DNA of 8,894 nucleotides from an uncultured Oscillospiraceae bacterium. GTDB lineage: Bacteria; Bacillota; Clostridia; Oscillospirales; Oscillospiraceae. This document shows, piece after piece, positions 5,023-8,894 of the stretch. The number at the start of each line of letters is the position of its first letter. The first letter of the stretch is position 1. The stretch lies in contig CAKTQP010000063.1 of NCBI GenBank assembly GCA_934597165.1, positions 1 to 8,894 of the forward strand. The letters run 5' to 3'. The position numbers and the translations under genes are program-made. The notes under the pieces are model-generated. The model made no database searches, was not told the DNA's origin, and saw only the letters and a program-made list of their open reading frames with translations.

Positions 5023-7572
5023 ATGAAAGCCATTCATTTACGGACCGAATATCTGGAAAATCCCGTCGGGATTGATGTGATAGAGCCAAGGCTGTTCTGG
5101 AACTGCGAGGGCGGGAAGCGGCAGACGGCGTATCGCATCACGGCACGCTGCGAAGGGGAGGTCGTGTGGGACACGGGGAAGGTGGCATCGTCCCGGATGA
5201 CGCATATCCCGTATGGGGGCAAGCGGCTGCAAAGCCGACAACGCATCGAGTGGAGCGTCCGGCTCTGGGACGAGACGGGCGCGGAGGGCGAGGCTACGAG
5301 CGCCTTTTTTGAAATGGGGCTGCTGGAGGCGGGCGACTGGCGTGCAAAGTGGATCGCCGGTGATTACAAGATCGACCCGAAGACGCGCTACCCGGTGGAC
5401 TGCTTCCGCAAGGTGTTTTCTACCGGAAATGTTGTTTCGGCCCGGCTGTATGCCACCGCCTGCGGTCTGTATGAGGGATGCCTCAACGGAAAACGCATCG
5501 GAACCGCTGTGCTGACGCCGGGGCATACCGGCTACCCCAAGCGGATTCAGTACCAGACCTACGACGTGACGAACCTTTTGCAGCAGGGCGAAAACGAGCT
5601 GACCTTCCAGCTGGCGGACGGCTGGTACCGCGGCAGCTGCGGGGCAAACGGTCTGAGAAATCAGTACGGCACGGAGACGAAGCTGCTGGCGCAGCTGGAG
5701 TGGACGGACGCGGACGGTGGTGCGCACTGTGTCATCACCGACGGTACATGGGAGTGGAGCAGCGACGGACCCGTCCGCTTTGCCGACAACAAGGATGGCG
5801 AGGTGTACGACGCAAACCTCGCGCCGACGTATACGGGAAAGGCGAAGGAGACCACGCACAGCTGCGTGCCCACGGCATCGAATAACGTTCCGGTGGAGGA
5901 GCACGAATGTCTCGACGCCGAATTGTTCACGACACCATCGGGCAAGACGGTGCTGGATTTTCACCAGAACATCGCGGGGTACGTCGCCTTCCGCGTGCGA
6001 GCCAAGGCGGGTCAGCGCGTCACGCTGCGTTTCGGCGAGATGCTGGACGAAGCCGGTGAGTTCACGCAGAAGAACATCCAGATCGTGAAGAAGGAACGCG
6101 TGACGCCCTTGCAGCAGGTGGTCTTTACCTGCAGGGACGGTCTAAACGAGTACAAGACGCGCTTTGCCATCTTCGGCTTCCAGTACGTGCTGGTGGAGAC
6201 GGACGCGGCGTTTGAAGCGGCAGACTTTACGGCCATTGCGGTGTACTCGTCGATGGAGCGCACCGGCTGGGTGGAGACGTCGAACGAGCTTTTGAACAAA
6301 TTTGTGGAGAACACGGTCTGGAGTACGAAGAATAATCATGCTGACCTGCCCACCGACTGCCCGACCCGCGAGCGCCACGGCTGGAGTGGCGACGCACAGA
6401 TTTTCTGCTCGACGGCGAGCTTCTTCTTCTCCTACGCACCGATGGCGCAGAAATACGAAAACGACCTGATTGACGCGATGAACAAAGAGGGGTGCTTCAC
6501 ACAAATCGCCCCGCACGGCGGCGTAGACTCCTATATGAACCGGATGGACGGCTCGGCGGGTTGGTCGGACGCCGGCGTGTTCATCCCGTACGACATCTAC
6601 AAGCAGTATGGCGATGTGGTCATTTTGGAGAAAAACTTCCCGCAGATGGCGCGCTATGCCGAGTACAAGATTGGGACGCTCGGTAAGTTCTACTTCCCCT
6701 CACGCCCTACGGGCATCAGCCGGAGATACCGCAAGCAGATCAGCAACTACGGGCAGTCCTACGGCGAGTGGGCGGAGCCGGCGGACGTGAAGGACTTTGC
6801 GGTTTCGGAGTTCATCTTCCCGCACCCAGAGGAGACGACGGCGTACATCGCGCTTTTGATGGACAGGATGCAGGAGATCGCCGCCATTCTGGGTCGCGCG
6901 GACGATGCCGCCCGGTATGCGGACGTCGCGGTCAGAGTACGGGAGGGATATCAGCACCTGATGACGGTACCGAAGTTCTCGCTGGATACCGACCGACAGG
7001 CGAAGCTTGTGCGCCCGCTGCATCTGAAGATGCTGAACAAACAGCAGACGAAATATGCCCAAAAACGTCTTCTGAAGGCGCTGGACAACTACGGCTGGCG
7101 GCTCGGCACGGGCTTTCTCTCTACGCCCTTCATTCTGGACGTGCTGACGGAGATGGATGTGGAGTACGCCTACCGCCTGCTGGAAAACGAGGAGCTGCCC
7201 GGCTGGCTGTGTATGCCCAAGCAGGGCGCGACGACAATCTGGGAGAACTGGGAGGGTCCCAACACGACCAAGCCCGCCTCGCTCAACCACTACTCGAAGG
7301 GCGCGGTGTGCCGCTGGGTGTTTGATACGATGTGCGGAATCCACGTGAACGGGGAGAATCACTTCGTCATCACGCCGCAGCCCGGAGGACATTTCTCTTA
7401 TGCAAAAGCGTGTTATCAAAGCATTTTCGGCATGGTGGAGAGCGGCTGGGTGCGCGACGGAGAGCGCTGCGCGTTCACCGTGACTGTCCCCGCAAACTGC
7501 ACGGCCACCGTCCGCCTGCCGGACGGCACTGAGCGCACGCAGGAGTGCGGCACGCAGACGTACACCGTTTGA
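5023..7572 (+). CDS. GH78 alpha-L-rhamnosidase
   Basis: This 849-aa inverting glycoside hydrolase releases terminal alpha-L-rhamnose from plant glycosides or oligosaccharides. It has no signal peptide, so it should act in the cytoplasm on imported substrate. The domain order fits GH78: an N-terminal beta-sandwich (about 1-105), a lectin-like Bac_rhamnosid_N domain (about 130-300) with RLYATACGLYEGCLNGKRIG and LTPGHTGYPKRIQYQTYD, a further beta-domain (about 310-405), an (alpha/alpha)6 catalytic barrel (about 415-765) and a C-terminal beta-sandwich (to 849). The catalytic signature DCPTRERHGWSGDAQ spans 445-459, with Glu450 as likely general acid and Asp445 and Asp457 as conserved acidic residues. 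Glu741 in TTIWENWEG is the likely general base, and SLNHYSKGAV follows. ATG 5023 has TGAGGG (5009-5014) 8 nt upstream. It is followed 55 bp later by an esterase and is probably co-transcribed with it. Codon use leans strongly to ACG and GCG. Confidence 0.95.
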   Translation: MKAIHLRTEYLENPVGIDVIEPRLFWNCEGGKRQTAYRITARCEGEVVWDTGKVASSRMTHIPYGGKRLQSRQRIEWSVRLWDETGAEGEATSAFFEMGLLEAGDWRAKWIAGDYKIDPKTRYPVDCFRKVFSTGNVVSARLYATACGLYEGCLNGKRIGTAVLTPGHTGYPKRIQYQTYDVTNLLQQGENELTFQLADGWYRGSCGANGLRNQYGTETKLLAQLEWTDADGGAHCVITDGTWEWSSDGPVRFADNKDGEVYDANLAPTYTGKAKETTHSCVPTASNNVPVEEHECLDAELFTTPSGKTVLDFHQNIAGYVAFRVRAKAGQRVTLRFGEMLDEAGEFTQKNIQIVKKERVTPLQQVVFTCRDGLNEYKTRFAIFGFQYVLVETDAAFEAADFTAIAVYSSMERTGWVETSNELLNKFVENTVWSTKNNHADLPTDCPTRERHGWSGDAQIFCSTASFFFSYAPMAQKYENDLIDAMNKEGCFTQIAPHGGVDSYMNRMDGSAGWSDAGVFIPYDIYKQYGDVVILEKNFPQMARYAEYKIGTLGKFYFPSRPTGISRRYRKQISNYGQSYGEWAEPADVKDFAVSEFIFPHPEETTAYIALLMDRMQEIAAILGRADDAARYADVAVRVREGYQHLMTVPKFSLDTDRQAKLVRPLHLKMLNKQQTKYAQKRLLKALDNYGWRLGTGFLSTPFILDVLTEMDVEYAYRLLENEELPGWLCMPKQGATTIWENWEGPNTTKPASLNHYSKGAVCRWVFDTMCGIHVNGENHFVITPQPGGHFSYAKACYQSIFGMVESGWVRDGERCAFTVTVPANCTATVRLPDGTERTQECGTQTYTV

Positions 7573-7627
7573 CAGGGCGAACAGTTGAAGCAGAGGAATC
7601 CGTTATGAAAAATAGGAGAAATGCACT

Positions 7628-8524
7628 ATGCCCGGACTGATGATCTGGCTCATTATGAACGCTTTGAAAAAATCAAAACCGACCAACATTCACTATGTTC
7701 CCCGAGATTACGAGGCCGTACGAAACCAAGGCAGGGAAAACAGTACGAAATTGCCTCTGCCGAAAAACACCGTGAAAGAGAAAACGCCTTATGGCTACTG
7801 GTATTGCAAACCCGGCGCCAACCGCAGGAAAGTGCTGTTCTATATCCATGGCGGCGGGTTTAACAGCGGCGGCGCGGAGTACTCCATCAATATGACCCGG
7901 AATTTCTGCAAAAGCGATGACTACGCCGTGTTCAACGTAGAGTACCGCCTGGCACCCGAGCACCCGTTCCCGGCTGGGCTGGAGGACTGCATCAGTGCCT
8001 ACCGGTATCTGACACAGCAGGGGGTGCGCGGAAGCGATATGGTGTTTGCCGGCGACTCAGCCGGCGGCAACCTGGTGTTCGCCCTGGCGCTGTATCTGCG
8101 GGACCACGGGCTGGAACTGCCCGCCGGGCTATGTACCCTTTCACCGGTGGGGGCTCTGGATGACAGCTTGCCCTCCCGCAAAGAGCGGGTCGACCGGGAC
8201 TGCATCATTGGCGCCGACTTCACCGAGGAAATGCAGATCACCTACATTGGTGACCACGATGTCCGTACCCCCTATCTCTCGCCCATCTGTGGGGACTTTA
8301 CGGGTCTGCCGCCCATCTGGATGTGCGTGGGCACCGAGGAGGTGTTCTACGATGACGCCATCGCCCTGCAGGCGGCCGCACAAAACAAAGGAATCCCAGT
8401 AGAACTTCTGATTGGCAAGGGTATGTGCCATGTCTACCCCATGTTCCCGGACAGGCAAAGCAAGATAGCCGTTAAGCGTATGCGGAACTTCATCGAAAAG
8501 CGCCTGCGGGTATCAAAATCCTGA
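7628..8524 (+). CDS. Alpha/beta hydrolase, HSL (family IV)-like esterase
   Basis: A second cytoplasmic esterase of 298 aa, only distantly similar to the one at 1046-1930. The oxyanion motif HGGG is at 74-77, YRLAPEHPFPAGLED at 107-120 is the classic HSL-group stretch, and the nucleophile elbow GDSAGG is at 142-147 with Ser144. The acid is probably Asp242 or Asp243 in EEVFYDDA and the histidine His268 in GMCHVYP. The hydrophobic N-terminus (LMIWLIM) is too short for a signal peptide and may be a cap-domain helix. ATG 7628 is chosen because AGGAGA (7614-7619) lies 8 nt upstream; the ATG at 7621 is out of frame and one base from that site. With no terminator in the 55-bp gap after the rhamnosidase, the two genes likely form one operon. 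That suggests a role in deacylating rhamnosylated substrates or their products (inference). Confidence 0.9.
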   Translation: MPGLMIWLIMNALKKSKPTNIHYVPRDYEAVRNQGRENSTKLPLPKNTVKEKTPYGYWYCKPGANRRKVLFYIHGGGFNSGGAEYSINMTRNFCKSDDYAVFNVEYRLAPEHPFPAGLEDCISAYRYLTQQGVRGSDMVFAGDSAGGNLVFALALYLRDHGLELPAGLCTLSPVGALDDSLPSRKERVDRDCIIGADFTEEMQITYIGDHDVRTPYLSPICGDFTGLPPIWMCVGTEEVFYDDAIALQAAAQNKGIPVELLIGKGMCHVYPMFPDRQSKIAVKRMRNFIEKRLRVSKS

Positions 8525-8894
8525 TTTTTGCGCGATTCTTCCGGTCAAAAAGATTACAAACAAGCCGCCCCTCTGGGAGCCGGCTTCCACTTGCAGAAAA
8601 ACCTGCTCTGGCAATCGGCCAGAGCAGGTTTTTCTGCAAGCTGAACCACCGGCGGGACCGGTGGTCTTGATTAACAGGTGTGATTTTGCAAATTCTCTCA
8701 TGCTTTCCATAGTCTTTGCGCTCTGCTGATCCGGGAACATGGGATATTTTTTCAATCAATTTTGCTTTCATATAACTTTTTACTCGGTTCTCGCTGATGT
8801 ACTCACGAAGCTGGTCGTGAGTACAATGTCGGCAGTTGAGCAAAAGCGAATAGGCTTGTTCGTCTTTGACCTGCGAAAGACGAACATAGTAGGC
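8490..8894 (-). CDS. Unrecognised minus-strand reading frame, cut by window
   Basis: The frame is open from the right window edge. Its first ~49 codons (8894 down to about 8748) look like real protein: hydrophilic, helix-rich and low in odd residues, with YYVRLSQVKDEQAYSLLLN and then CRHCTHDQLREYISENRV and a basic end. I do not recognise it. From about 8747 onward it overlaps, in another frame, the hydrolase remnant at 8669-8755. It then passes through two hairpins and overlaps the end of the esterase gene, so the stop at 8490 is probably not the native end. The gene is likely 3'-truncated by the same rearrangement that left the hydrolase remnant. The start lies beyond the window. Confidence 0.35.
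   Translation of the reverse strand, partial: AYYVRLSQVKDEQAYSLLLNCRHCTHDQLREYISENRVKSYMKAKLIEKISHVPGSAERKDYGKHERICKITPVNQDHRSRRWFSLQKNLLWPIARAGFSASGSRLPEGRLVCNLFDRKNRAKIRILIPAGAFR
8562..8586. repeat. Small hairpin, first of three
   Basis: AAGCCG (8562-8567) pairs with CGGCTT (8581-8586) around a 13-nt loop. No T-run follows, so it is not a terminator alone. It is the left member of a row of three hairpins ending at 8665. Confidence 0.4.
8590..8640 (+). terminator. Bidirectional terminator with perfect 23-bp stem
   Basis: Positions 8590-8612 and 8618-8640 are perfect reverse complements around the 5-nt loop AATCG. The inner 11 bp are the GC-rich CCTGCTCTGGC and its complement; outside them AAAAA/TTTTT puts a T-run on both strands before CTGCAAG. 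It lies 65 bp after the esterase stop and would end both the rhamnosidase-esterase transcript and any leftward transcript entering from the right. The stem is unusually long and perfect for a simple terminator. Confidence 0.8.
8645..8665. repeat. Small GC-rich hairpin, third of three
   Basis: ACCACCGG (8645-8652) and CCGGTGGT (8658-8665) form a perfect 8-bp stem with loop CGGGA. It sits 4 bp from the 23-bp hairpin and is not followed by a T-run. Confidence 0.5.
8669..8755 (-). pseudogene. Remnant of a third alpha/beta hydrolase C-terminus
   Basis: The minus-strand frame beginning TTG 8755 encodes KKYPMFPDQQSAKTM, then ESMREFAKSHL. It aligns without gaps to the last part of the esterase at 7628-8524 (HVYPMFPDRQSKIAV, then KRMRNFIEKRL), with 12 of 26 positions identical, including the whole YPMFPD block after the catalytic His. 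The catalytic His itself is absent, and an in-frame TGA precedes TTG 8755. The original stop is also gone: the frame runs on through the hairpins to 8513. The two copies face each other tail to tail. This is the eroded 3' end of a different family member and cannot be functional. Confidence 0.55.

Noticed and set aside
5038..5964. Minus-strand reading frame of 308 codons inside the rhamnosidase gene
   Set aside because: Arg-rich antisense shadow of GC-rich coding DNA. The GH78 domains in the plus frame are unmistakable over the same interval.
6700..7419. Minus-strand reading frame of 239 codons
   Set aside because: Antisense shadow of the GH78 catalytic barrel; Arg- and Val-rich with no recognisable motif.
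1..8894. CRISPR array, phage, toxin-antitoxin or defence system
   Set aside because: No regularly spaced repeats, and no integrase, transposase, toxin or defence motifs in any frame that I read.

Overview
The window looks like an accessory, plant-glycoside-using stretch of a gut-type Bacillota (Clostridia) chromosome, most likely in or near the Oscillospiraceae/Ruminococcaceae. The GC-rich coding, strong AGGAGA-type ribosome sites, ATG/GTG starts and short hairpin-plus-T-run terminators point that way, as do a cytoplasmic GH78 rhamnosidase beside a GPH symporter and an AraC regulator. The genus assignment is inference from style and content only; no species marker is present.

Layout. (1) 1-110: the 3' part of a tRNA-Cys(GCA) gene and its terminator. 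(2) 111-1023: a scar region. It holds a minus-strand remnant of the Fn3-like domain of a GH3 beta-glucosidase (about 147-530), an AT-rich non-coding patch with paired TGAAAA repeats and a strong hairpin (541-640), a short perfect inverted repeat resembling abutted IS3-type ends (724-751), and a plus-strand remnant of the extreme C-terminus of a GH3 enzyme (to 1023). (3) 1046-1930: an intact HSL/family-IV-like alpha/beta hydrolase, closed by a bidirectional terminator. (4) 2062-4811: a GPH-family sugar:cation symporter (minus) and a divergently transcribed 400-aa AraC-type regulator (plus), sharing a 143-bp promoter region. (5) 5023-8524: a GH78 alpha-L-rhamnosidase followed 55 bp later by a second HSL-like esterase, probably one transcript. 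(6) 8525-8894: three consecutive hairpins, one with a perfect 23-bp stem, then a minus-strand remnant of a third alpha/beta-hydrolase C-terminus and the edge of an unrecognised minus-strand reading frame.

How it may work together (inference): the symporter imports a small rhamnose-containing glycoside. The cytoplasmic GH78 enzyme removes terminal alpha-L-rhamnose, and the cytoplasmic esterases, which lack signal peptides, remove acyl groups from the sugar or aglycone. The AraC protein senses the substrate or product and acts in the shared intergenic region and at the repeats upstream of the rhamnosidase. A GH3 beta-glucosidase, now reduced to fragments, was probably once part of the set, since its 3' end still abuts the first esterase. 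Debris of a GH3 enzyme at the left and of a hydrolase at the right indicates that the locus has been repeatedly rearranged. No phage, CRISPR, toxin-antitoxin or defence genes were seen.
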